Below, piece after piece: positions 1-7,095 of a stretch of DNA of 40,879 nt. The stretch's first letter is position 1; the number at the start of each line of letters is the position of its first letter. The DNA comes from Candidatus Stercoripulliclostridium merdipullorum. GTDB lineage: Bacteria; Bacillota; Clostridia; Christensenellales; DTU072. The notes below the pieces were generated by a model. The model had not been told where the DNA came from, searched no databases, and was given only the letters and a program-made list of their open reading frames with translations. The stretch covers positions 1-40,879 of the forward strand of contig DVOH01000028.1 in NCBI GenBank assembly GCA_018713745.1. Direction: 5' to 3'. A program made the position numbers and the translations under genes.

Positions 1-67
1 CTATATGGTATTTGCAATTCCATTTTGTATGTGCTAAACTGTTTACGATGTTATCTTGCTCTTGCAT
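1..67 (-). CDS. tnpA: IS200/IS605-type transposase TnpA, N-terminal 22 codons only (runs off the window)
   Basis: A reading frame too short for the ORF track starts at an ATG (complement of 65-67). A GGAGG ribosome site lies 8 bases upstream of it. The peptide contains NSLAHTKWNCKYHI, the conserved amino end of small Y1 HUH transposases of the IS200/IS605 group, which cut and paste single-stranded DNA using a catalytic tyrosine. The catalytic HUH and tyrosine residues lie outside the window, so activity cannot be judged. The adjoining hairpins at 77-131 and 166-188 fit the left end of such an element. The family call rests on recognising the motif, not on a search. Confidence 0.85.
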   Translation of the reverse strand, partial: MQEQDNIVNSLAHTKWNCKYHI

Positions 68-76
68 TATGATATC

Positions 77-131
77 CTCCGATTGTGTATTTGGCGACTG
101 GCAGGTCTTCTTCTATTGTACACAATCGGAG
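77..131 (-). promoter_or_regulatory. Hairpin that pairs with the TnpA ribosome binding site
   Basis: Perfect 13-base inverted repeat, arms 77-89 (CTCCGATTGTGTA) and 119-131, with a 29-base loop. On the minus-strand transcript the downstream arm ends in the GGAG of the tnpA Shine-Dalgarno sequence, so the stem would hide it. IS200 elements are known to limit transposase synthesis with a leader hairpin of this kind. That role here is inferred from position and pairing. Confidence 0.7.
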
Positions 132-165
132 TTTTTTGTCTGCCTCATCGGCTTAGCCTTTTTTG

Positions 166-188
166 AACCCCGCGACTATCGCGGGGTT
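166..188. mobile_element. Probable subterminal hairpin at the left end of the IS200/IS605 element
   Basis: Nine-base perfect stem (AACCCCGCG / CGCGGGGTT) around a 5-base loop, followed by T-rich sequence on the plus strand. IS200/IS605 ends carry short hairpins instead of terminal inverted repeats. The same structure may stop transcription entering the element. The exact cleavage site cannot be placed without the other end or an empty site. Confidence 0.5.
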
Positions 189-206
189 TTCTTTTCACAA
201 AATAAA

Positions 207-230
207 AAGCCCGACGCATCGGTCGGGCTT
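207..230 (-). terminator. Rho-independent terminator of the tetR-MMPL operon
   Basis: Perfect 9-base stem AAGCCCGAC / GTCGGGCTT with a 6-base loop, followed on the minus strand by TTTATTTTG. It starts 16 bases after the MMPL stop codon. Confidence 0.85.
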
Positions 231-246
231 TCGGGCAAGCGAATGC

Positions 247-2628
247 CTATTTGGCGGTATCCCGGCGCGTTTCTTCGGCGGGCTCAGCCTTTTTGTTGTC
301 GATCATACGTTTTTTGCCCTTCCACATCGTGTATCGGATGGGCGTATCCAGCAGAATCAGCAGTTGCGGCAACAAGACAAGTACGAGAACGAACGCGCAC
401 AAGCCGCCCCTGCCGATCGTCATCCCGAACAATGACGTTGCGGGCATTCCGGACACAATCCCCAAGGCAAACCCCGCAAAGGTCAGGATTCCCGCCGACG
501 TGATCAACGAACGGCTGGAGTTGCTGACGGCGTGACGCATGGCGTCGAATTTGTTCATGGTGGCACGGTGTTCGACATAGCGGTCGCTGAGCAGGATGGC
601 GTAGTCGATCGTTGCGCCGAGCAAAATCGAACTGACCAGGAGGTATCCGACAAAGATCATCGGCTGATCGAAAATATACGGGAATACCATATTGACATAG
701 ATCGATCCTTGTATCACGCCGATCAAAATGATCGGGATGAGAATCGAGCGTGTACTGATCAGAATAATCAGCGCGACCAACGCGATGGAAATGTAAGTGA
801 TGATGTCGTAGTCGGAACGAACGAGGTCGCGGATTTCGAGCGTGCTTTCGGACTCGCCGAGCATAAAGTACGCTTTGCCGCCGCTTGCGATATCGTCGCC
901 CACATACCGGTCGACGATGGCGCGGATTTCGGCAAGAATGGCTTCGGGGCGTTCTCCCTCCTGTTCGCAGTTGAGCATCACAACCATACGGGTATAATTG
1001 CCTTTGTCTTTGAACTGCTTTAAGAAGGAATCGGGCAGCATTTCGTCGAATCCCGCCTCTTCGATGACCGAAAGAGATTGCACGCTGATCACCTTGTCGG
1101 TGCCGAGCGCGATGATATCGTATGTAATGGCGGCTTCTCGATCGTAATACTCGACGGGCAACAGAATGGCAAGCTGATTCTGAATGCCGAATTTTTCTTC
1201 GATGACGGCTTTATCCTCACTTAACAGACTTCCGGGGCCGCCCGTTGAAGCTTCGGGTCCGTAGGTGTAAGTGTTAAGCCCCTGGAAATAAATACAGGGA
1301 ATAATGGCAAGGATAATCAGAACGGGCAGGAACTTGCGTGTTTTGATCAAAAAATTGCTGAACTTGCCCAATCGGAGATTGAAGGTTTTGTGTTCGCCTT
1401 TGAAGATCAGTTTTTCGGTCAAAAGAATCATGCCGGGCATAAAGAAGAACACGGCAAGGATGCTGAAAATAACGCCCTTGGTCAAAACCAAACCGATGTC
1501 GAAGCCGAGTTTGTATTGCATAAACATCAGCGCGACGAATCCCGCAACCGTCGTCATCGAACTTGCCATGATGGGACTGAAGGAAGTACGCAAGGCTTCG
1601 ACCATAGCGGGAGAAGCGTCTTTCCCGCTGCGGCGTTCCTGTTTGTAACGGTTGAGGAGGAAAATCGAATAGTCCATCGTCAGCGCAAGCTGCAAAACGG
1701 CGGAAACGCCGTGCGTCATATACGAAATGGAAGAAAGGGCGAGATTGGTGCCCATGTTGATCAGAATCGACGCACCGATGACGAGGAGAATCAGCACCGG
1801 CTCCCACCAGGAGGTCGTCATCAAAAACAGAATGACGATTACCACAATACCCGCCACGATCGTGGAAGTCACGGTTTCGGAGGTAACGGTCAGACGGGCG
1901 TTGTACGGAATGGCAGAGCTTCCGGACATATAAATTTCGATATTTTCCATACTGCGAATGGTGCGTATGGCGTTGTATGTGGAATCGCTGTAATCGCCTT
2001 CTTCAAAAAAAATCTGGTAAAACGCGGCGTTGTCGTTGTAAAACGTCTTGATCTGATCCTTGAACGCCGTTGCCGATCCGATATTGAGGGAGGGATCGTT
2101 CATCATCGGCGCCATGGCGAGGACGAAGGACGTAAACAAACCTTTGTCCGGCTGTTCGTCGGGAGCGGCTTCCATAATAATATTAACCTGATCGACCAGA
2201 TCGAGGTCGGCAAAATCGGGCGTGAGCCCCTCGATAATCGCTACGATAAATTCTACGGCTTTGCCGCGGGTAATCTCCTTGCCGTCCTCTTCCATGGACT
2301 GCAGCGGAACTTCGATAAACGGCTCCACCAGCTCGTCGATCCAAACGACGCTTTTGACGCCGTCGACGGCAAGCAAGGTCTGTTTGAAATCGGTTGCGGC
2401 TTCGACGTCAACGTTGTTGAGCATCAGCGAAGCGTTGCCGGACGAGCCGAAATCGTGATACATCGCGTTGAGTCCGAGTTTGGTTTCGGAGTCTTCGGGG
2501 AGATACAGCGTGTCGTCGTAATTGACTTGAACAAAGGGTAAGCAAATTGCGCCGCCCGCCGCAAGCACGGCGAATAAAATGACGAAAACAAGCTTATATT
2601 TGGCGATAAACTCGGCAAATTTTTTCAT
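247..2628 (-). CDS. MMPL/RND-superfamily exporter
   Basis: A 793-residue inner-membrane protein of the MMPL (RND superfamily) type, which exports lipids or hydrophobic drugs using the proton gradient. The sequence shows two similar halves. Each has one N-terminal membrane helix (the first near residues 15-35), a large extracytoplasmic loop, and a block of about five helices. The last helices are followed by a charged cytoplasmic tail. The start is taken at MKKFAEFIAKYK rather than the ORF-track start, because a lysine-rich N-terminus directly before the first helix is normal; the ribosome site (AGGGG, 10 bases upstream) is weak. It lies 39 bases downstream of a TetR regulator in the same direction, so the regulator probably controls this pump. 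The substrate cannot be told from the sequence. Confidence 0.93.
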   Translation of the reverse strand: MKKFAEFIAKYKLVFVILFAVLAAGGAICLPFVQVNYDDTLYLPEDSETKLGLNAMYHDFGSSGNASLMLNNVDVEAATDFKQTLLAVDGVKSVVWIDELVEPFIEVPLQSMEEDGKEITRGKAVEFIVAIIEGLTPDFADLDLVDQVNIIMEAAPDEQPDKGLFTSFVLAMAPMMNDPSLNIGSATAFKDQIKTFYNDNAAFYQIFFEEGDYSDSTYNAIRTIRSMENIEIYMSGSSAIPYNARLTVTSETVTSTIVAGIVVIVILFLMTTSWWEPVLILLVIGASILINMGTNLALSSISYMTHGVSAVLQLALTMDYSIFLLNRYKQERRSGKDASPAMVEALRTSFSPIMASSMTTVAGFVALMFMQYKLGFDIGLVLTKGVIFSILAVFFFMPGMILLTEKLIFKGEHKTFNLRLGKFSNFLIKTRKFLPVLIILAIIPCIYFQGLNTYTYGPEASTGGPGSLLSEDKAVIEEKFGIQNQLAILLPVEYYDREAAITYDIIALGTDKVISVQSLSVIEEAGFDEMLPDSFLKQFKDKGNYTRMVVMLNCEQEGERPEAILAEIRAIVDRYVGDDIASGGKAYFMLGESESTLEIRDLVRSDYDIITYISIALVALIILISTRSILIPIILIGVIQGSIYVNMVFPYIFDQPMIFVGYLLVSSILLGATIDYAILLSDRYVEHRATMNKFDAMRHAVSNSSRSLITSAGILTFAGFALGIVSGMPATSLFGMTIGRGGLCAFVLVLVLLPQLLILLDTPIRYTMWKGKKRMIDNKKAEPAEETRRDTAK

Positions 2629-2667
2629 AGAAGCACTACCCCTGACGCGTCTTAGACGCAAGTGAAG

Positions 2668-3246
2668 CTATATCCTCGACTCTACTCCGTTGAAGTAGAA
2701 TTTAGCCAGACGATGAATCAACTGGCGCCGCTCTTCGCCCCGGGTTTCCCGCCAGAAGGTCAGAAGTCCCGTCAGAAATCCGTCCGCAATCGTCTTTGCC
2801 AACATACGATTGCCCTTTGTGGGGCGGGGGAAAATGCCGAACAAAAACATTTCTTCCAGCCGCATTCGGATTCCGTTGTAAAATTGCGCGTATGCGGAGC
2901 CTTCGCTCTTGTCGATCAAAATCAGAAATTCCCGCCCGTAACGATCGGCGATATCGCTGATCGCCACACTGATTTCTTCGGCGAGACGGCGCAGGTCCGA
3001 CACGTCGAAGGTCAAAAAGTGCTCATAACTTTTGGCTATAAATCGCGGGATCGCTTCGCTTGCCTCTTTGACGACGGCGTCAAACAAGGCTTCTTTCGAC
3101 GCAAAATACCGATAAAGGTTGCCGATGGGAACTTTGGAGCCGACGGCGATCTTACGCATGCTGGCGCGGTAATAACCCGACCGTTCAAACTCTGCCAAGG
3201 CGGCTTCTAAAATCCGTTCTCTGACTTCCTCTTTTTGATATTGCAT
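2668..3246 (-). CDS. TetR-family transcriptional regulator of the MMPL exporter operon
   Basis: A 192-residue protein with the usual TetR layout: an N-terminal helix-turn-helix (RILEAALAEFERSGYYRASM, then IGNLYRYFASKEALFDAV) at about residues 10-55 and a helical ligand-binding domain after it. The ATG has a GAGG site 4 bases upstream. It is the first gene of a two-gene operon with the exporter. A consensus promoter at 3288-3316 and a 22-bp perfect palindrome at 3256-3277 lie between promoter and start, the classic place for self-repression. The inducing ligand is unknown; a pump substrate is the natural guess. Confidence 0.93.
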   Translation of the reverse strand: MQYQKEEVRERILEAALAEFERSGYYRASMRKIAVGSKVPIGNLYRYFASKEALFDAVVKEASEAIPRFIAKSYEHFLTFDVSDLRRLAEEISVAISDIADRYGREFLILIDKSEGSAYAQFYNGIRMRLEEMFLFGIFPRPTKGNRMLAKTIADGFLTGLLTFWRETRGEERRQLIHRLAKFYFNGVESRI

Positions 3247-3255
3247 CGTTCCTCG

Positions 3256-3277
3256 AAAGAGAAATTGCGTTCTCTTT
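3256..3277. promoter_or_regulatory. Probable TetR operator
   Basis: Perfect inverted repeat AAAGAGAA-N6-TTCTCTTT, 22 bp, placed just downstream of the tetR -10 box and upstream of its ribosome site. Size, symmetry and position fit an autoregulatory TetR operator; binding is inferred. Confidence 0.65.
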
Positions 3278-3287
3278 TTCTCCTTTT

Positions 3288-3316
3288 ATTATATGAAAAA
3301 CCCCTTCGGTTGTCAA
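3288..3316 (-). promoter_or_regulatory. Sigma-A promoter of tetR-MMPL
   Basis: On the minus strand TTGACA (3316-3311), a 17-base spacer and TATAAT (3293-3288): an exact consensus promoter about 45 bases before the tetR start codon. Confidence 0.85.
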
Positions 3317-3381
3317 TGAATCCGATCAAGTTTTTCAGCTTTTTTTAATCTTTCGACGACGGTCTTTCCGCCGCCGAACGT

Positions 3382-4545
3382 TCAGAACCGTAAGACGGCG
3401 ACTTTCAGATAAAGGGTTTCTTCCCCTGCCGCAAGACAGGGGTGATCCGCCCCCTGGAAGCGGTATTCCAACAAAACGGGCGCCCTGCCGACCGAAGCGG
3501 CGGCGTCCGACAACATCTTGAGAAACATGGTGGGCGAAACGTGTTGGGAGCAGCTGCAGCTGACCAGAATCCCCCCTTCCGCCAGCAACCGCATTGCCGC
3601 GGCGTTGACGTCGCGGTAGCCGCGCAGGGCGGCTTTGACGGTGTCTTTGGACTTCGTAAACGCGGGGGGATCGAGTACAATGACGTCAAACCGTCTGTTT
3701 TCGGCGCGGAACCGCCTGAGCGCGTCAAAAACGTCGCATTGTTCGGCTTGCACCTCCAGTCCGTTGGCGCGGGCGTTTGCGGCGATCGCCTCGACGGCGG
3801 CAGGGCTGATGTCCAATGCAAGCACTTCGCTTGCGCCGTGCTTTGCGGCGTTCAGCGCAAATCCTCCGACGTTGGAGAAGCAATCGAGGACACGCTTGCC
3901 TTTTACATATCGTTTGAGCGCGGCGCGGTTGTCCTTTTGATCGAGAAAATATCCCGTCTTTTGCCCTTCGGCAAGGCTGACGCCGATTTTCAGTCCGTTT
4001 TCGACAATCGTCACGGTGTCCGGCACGCTCCCGTACAGGACGCCTTTGACAAGCGGAAGTCCCTCTTTCTCCCGAACGGCGACGTCGCTGCGCTCATAAA
4101 TTCCTTTGGGGCGGAAACGTTCGACCAGAACCTCGACGATTTCCTGCTTGCGGCAGTCCGTCCCGAGACACAAAAACTGCACCGACAAATAGTCCCCGTA
4201 TTTATCCACCACGAGTCCCGAAAGCCCGTCCCCTTCTCCGAATACGACGCGATAGTTGTCGTCGTACCCCATCGCGCGGCGCATTTCGTCGGCGGAAGCG
4301 ATTTTCCGACGGAAAAACTCTTTGTCGATCGTCTCCGATTGATCGCGGCTGATCAGCCGCACCAAAATTTTGGAGAGGTGATTGATATAGCCTTTGCCGA
4401 CAAACTTTCCGTCGGCGGCGTAAACCGACGCGATCGAACCTTGCTTGTCTTTTCCTTCGATCGCGGCGACTTCGTTGGCATAAACCCAGGGATGTCCCGC
4501 CAAAAGACGGCGCTCTTCCCCCTTCTTCAGGCGAACGGTATACAT
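3382..4545 (-). CDS. rlmI: Class I SAM-dependent 23S rRNA cytosine methyltransferase, RlmI-like
   Basis: A 387-residue protein like RlmI, which methylates carbon 5 of C1962 in 23S rRNA. The N-terminal part has a PUA-like RNA-binding domain (starting YTVRLKKGEERRLLAGHPWV). It is followed by a connecting domain and a Rossmann methyltransferase. The latter shows EGQKTGYFLDQ, a SAM-binding VLDCFSNVGGF, the substrate-site DPPAF, and SCSCSQH carrying candidate catalytic cysteines. Length matches the family (about 390). The gene begins 3 bases after the stop of the HAD hydrolase, so the two are co-transcribed and probably translationally coupled. The exact target base is taken from the family, not shown here. 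Confidence 0.9.
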   Translation of the reverse strand: MYTVRLKKGEERRLLAGHPWVYANEVAAIEGKDKQGSIASVYAADGKFVGKGYINHLSKILVRLISRDQSETIDKEFFRRKIASADEMRRAMGYDDNYRVVFGEGDGLSGLVVDKYGDYLSVQFLCLGTDCRKQEIVEVLVERFRPKGIYERSDVAVREKEGLPLVKGVLYGSVPDTVTIVENGLKIGVSLAEGQKTGYFLDQKDNRAALKRYVKGKRVLDCFSNVGGFALNAAKHGASEVLALDISPAAVEAIAANARANGLEVQAEQCDVFDALRRFRAENRRFDVIVLDPPAFTKSKDTVKAALRGYRDVNAAAMRLLAEGGILVSCSCSQHVSPTMFLKMLSDAAASVGRAPVLLEYRFQGADHPCLAAGEETLYLKVAVLRF

Positions 4546-4548
4546 AAA

Positions 4549-5403
4549 TTACAGCTCCGATTTCTGCAACGCCGACAAACGGTCGAGATCGCTTGCGGCT
4601 TTGAGTTTTTTGAGAATCACCTCGATCACGCGATAGAGGTCGCCCCCCTCGCGGTAATCCGCGGGAAGACAAAAGTTGACGCGGTTATCTTCGAGCAGTT
4701 CGCGCGAAGCTCCCTTCTTGGGGTCGTCCGGGTGATAAACCCCGATCGAATGCCCGCCGTTTTCCTTGACCAGTTTCATACAGGGGATGTCGGTCAGGCT
4801 GTCGCCGATATAAATCAGATTGCGCGACGGGATGCGCCGCTCGTGCTCGCTCATACCGTCGTTGATCCGCTCGTCGGTATCGGCAAGGACGCCCTTGTTG
4901 ATGCGGAACAGAAATTGCGTTTTATTGGCAAAATTGACGACTTGCGCCGGCCACAGCGGGCTTTTGTCGACGCGGTCATAATAATAACTCGAAGCGTAAA
5001 TCTTGGTGAAGTGCTTGGCAATCGCACTCCCTTCGATCATTTCCTTGACGCCTGCCGAGATGATATAATGCTCGACCTGAATCCCGATTTCGTCGGCAAG
5101 GCGCGCGACGGCGTCAAACCACTCGGTAACGCCCGGAAACAGCTCGATTCTGCTGCCGATCCCGCGCAAATATTCCTTGGTCATCGGGATCCCCGCTTCC
5201 TTTGCCGACTTCAGCATCATATACATCGACGCGAGAATCTGATCGACGCCCTCTTCGGTGGTCAGCACGGCGGCTTTTTTCCAGAAGGTATCGGGATCGG
5301 TTCCGCAATCGGGGATAAACGTATACTCTTGCATATCCTTCGGCGAAAGGGTATGGTCGAAGTCGTAAATCAGTGCCGCTTTCGGCCGGTTGGTTTTGAT
5401 CAT
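4549..5403 (-). CDS. HAD-superfamily hydrolase (phosphoserine phosphatase-like fold)
   Basis: A 284-residue cytoplasmic HAD phosphohydrolase. Motif I is IYDFDHTLS near residue 15, where the second aspartate of the usual DxDGT is kept but G is replaced by H. Motif IV is YIGDSLTDIPCM near residue 205. The substrate is unknown. The start is taken at ATG 5403 (MIKTNRPKAALIYDFD), which suits the fold. The best ribosome site, AGGAGG, is 18 bases upstream of it, farther than usual, so an in-frame CTG at residue -4 cannot be excluded. A TATAAT -10 box at 5438-5443 sits just upstream, so the 5' leader would be short. It is co-directional with the rlmI-like gene. Confidence 0.85.
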   Translation of the reverse strand: MIKTNRPKAALIYDFDHTLSPKDMQEYTFIPDCGTDPDTFWKKAAVLTTEEGVDQILASMYMMLKSAKEAGIPMTKEYLRGIGSRIELFPGVTEWFDAVARLADEIGIQVEHYIISAGVKEMIEGSAIAKHFTKIYASSYYYDRVDKSPLWPAQVVNFANKTQFLFRINKGVLADTDERINDGMSEHERRIPSRNLIYIGDSLTDIPCMKLVKENGGHSIGVYHPDDPKKGASRELLEDNRVNFCLPADYREGGDLYRVIEVILKKLKAASDLDRLSALQKSEL

Positions 5404-5437
5404 TTCGGTCAGTTCCGTGACGCCTCCTTGCCTCTTT

Positions 5438-5443
5438 ATTATA
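5438..5443 (-). promoter_or_regulatory. -10 box of the HAD-rlmI operon
   Basis: Perfect TATAAT on the minus strand. The -35 is poor: TGACAT at 18 bases or GTGACA at 19. It lies between the upstream operon's terminator and the HAD gene, so it likely drives HAD-rlmI. Confidence 0.55.
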
Positions 5444-5527
5444 TCCCGACCGAAGCAAAAAATGTCACGGCTCCTTATGAGAATGTGCAATCTTCGGGCA
5501 GATTGTAACGGTTGTATTTTAGCAAAA

Positions 5528-5559
5528 ATTCCCCCGTTCCGTCAAGACGCCGGGGGAAT
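5528..5559 (-). terminator. Terminator of the hypB-to-ECF operon
   Basis: Inverted repeat ATTCCCCCG / CGGGGGAAT with a 14-base loop, followed on the minus strand by a T run. It lies 24 bases past the stop of the ECF-methyltransferase fusion gene. Confidence 0.8.
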
Positions 5560-5583
5560 ACGCGCGGGTAAAAATTCCGAACG

Positions 5584-6732
5584 CTATCTGCGGTCGGGAT
5601 TGGACTTGCGGACGCCGCGGATGAGATAATAATTCTCGTTGTCGGCAAGCTCTTCGATTTCGAAGAAGGGACGGAAGGCGACCGCCTCTTCGGTCGCGGG
5701 TCTAAGACGACGCGAAATCCGTTTGACGCCGGTGTGGCGGGCGTTGATTTCGGCGGCGGATGCGCTGTGAATGACGGCAAACGTTCCGCCTTCTTTCAGA
5801 CAAGCGGCGACCTTGGCGGCAAAGGCGTTGCGGTCCATAAAATGCGGAAAGGCGTTGTATACGACGACGCGATCGAATTCTCTGCCGTGGAAGCCGTAAA
5901 AATCCAGCGCCATATAAGTGACGCGCGGATTTTTGCGTTTGGAACGCGCGACGGCAATCATCTCGTCCGCGACGTCGACGGCGACGACTTCGGCTGCGCC
6001 CAGTTCGAGGAGAACGGAATCGATCACGCCCGTCCCGCACCCGACGTCAAGAACGCGCTCCCCTGCGCGAACGCCCGAAAGGGCGACGAGTTGCTTCAGG
6101 CGTTCGGGCGAAACGCCGCCCTTGCTGTCCCAGTCCGCGGCGGCGGCATTGAAATAGGACTTACAGACGCTGACGTTCTTCAGCGAACCGACGCCCCAGA
6201 GATCGCGGCGATCGGGGACAAAAATTCCCGCCTTTTCGAGGGCGAACAGCAGTTGCGGAATGAGCAGAAGCTGTATCAGAATACCCGGCCAGGACAAGAC
6301 GAAGGAAGCCGTCAGCCACATTTGGACGGAATATTTGCCGACGGACAAGATCAGACCGTTGACGACGCCCGAAACCGCGCGGCCGCAAAGCATCGCGACG
6401 ATCAGGGCGAGGTAAAGATTGAGGGGCTGATATTTCGTGCGGATCAGACGGATCAGAATGCCCGTTGCAAACCCGTAGACGGCAAGCTCCGCCGCCATTG
6501 CGGGGAGGATGGTCATCGGCGGCATCCCCGTAGCAAAGGAGGACAGCACGGGCGTAATCACCCCGGCGAACGCCCCCAGTACGGGACCGCACAAAAACCC
6601 GCACAGCAATACGGGGATATGCATGGGCAGGAAGATATTGCCGCCCTTGGGGATGGCGTGAAACGCCATGGGCAGTACGATACCGACGGCGATCAGCACC
6701 GCGGTCAGAACAAGACTTTTGACTCTTTGCAT
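5584..6732 (-). CDS. Fusion of an ECF transporter S-component with a class I SAM methyltransferase
   Basis: A 382-residue two-part protein. Residues 1-170 are about six hydrophobic helices resembling the substrate-binding S subunit of energy-coupling-factor vitamin or metal importers (for example NIFLPMHIPVLLCGFLCGP and ITPVLSSFATGMPPM). Residues 185-382 are a soluble class I methyltransferase with the SAM motif VLDVGCGTGVI (227-237), an acidic second motif (VVAVDVADEM) and an FDRVVVYNAFPHF motif. The frame is continuous, with no sign of a sequencing join. It lies 17 bases after hypA in the same operon. S-components need shared EcfA/A'/T subunits, none of which are here. The substrate of either half is unknown. 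The fusion could couple uptake of a cofactor precursor to its methylation, but that is speculation. Confidence 0.85.
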   Translation of the reverse strand: MQRVKSLVLTAVLIAVGIVLPMAFHAIPKGGNIFLPMHIPVLLCGFLCGPVLGAFAGVITPVLSSFATGMPPMTILPAMAAELAVYGFATGILIRLIRTKYQPLNLYLALIVAMLCGRAVSGVVNGLILSVGKYSVQMWLTASFVLSWPGILIQLLLIPQLLFALEKAGIFVPDRRDLWGVGSLKNVSVCKSYFNAAAADWDSKGGVSPERLKQLVALSGVRAGERVLDVGCGTGVIDSVLLELGAAEVVAVDVADEMIAVARSKRKNPRVTYMALDFYGFHGREFDRVVVYNAFPHFMDRNAFAAKVAACLKEGGTFAVIHSASAAEINARHTGVKRISRRLRPATEEAVAFRPFFEIEELADNENYYLIRGVRKSNPDRR

Positions 6733-6749
6733 AACGATAAAATAAAAGG

Positions 6750-7094
6750 TTACCCTGCTATGATTTCTTTGATGACAAACTCTCTGCCGGACAGAATCGT
6801 TTTGTCAAAACTTTTGCACGAAGGGCAATACCCTTCGTGCAAAACGACGTTGAATTCCGTTCCGCAACGATCGCACCGCGCCATCCCGGGGACGGTCTCG
6901 ATCTCGAGTTTGGTGTGCGCAAACATCGGTTTGCGGTCGATCGCGGCGGGAAAACAGTCTTCGAGATAGCTCGGAATGACCAGCGAAAGCTCTCCGACCT
7001 GCAACGTAATCTGTTGCACTTCGGTAACGCCTTCGGCTTCGGCGATTCTGCCGACCGTTTTGATCACCTCGAACATCAGTCCCAGTTCGTGCAT
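6750..7094 (-). CDS. hypA: Hydrogenase/urease nickel incorporation protein HypA
   Basis: A 114-residue protein of the usual HypA length. It begins MHEL, whose His2 is the nickel ligand. It has a zinc-binding domain near residues 73-93 with paired motifs CDRC and CPSC. HypA delivers nickel, with HypB, to [NiFe]-hydrogenase or related nickel enzymes. Its start lies one base from the stop of the flavoprotein gene, so it belongs to the hypB operon. No hydrogenase, urease or CODH structural gene is in this window, so the client enzyme is unknown. Confidence 0.95.
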   Translation of the reverse strand: MHELGLMFEVIKTVGRIAEAEGVTEVQQITLQVGELSLVIPSYLEDCFPAAIDRKPMFAHTKLEIETVPGMARCDRCGTEFNVVLHEGYCPSCKSFDKTILSGREFVIKEIIAG

Positions 7095-7095
7095 G

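Noticed and set aside
3317-3381. Possible terminator after the rlmI-like gene (GGCGGCGG / CCGTCGTC with G-U pairs)
   Set aside because: The stem relies on wobble pairs and no T run follows on the minus strand.
3442-5508. 688-residue plus-strand ORF opposite the rlmI-like and HAD genes
   Set aside because: Antisense shadow; the minus-strand frames carry clear family motifs.
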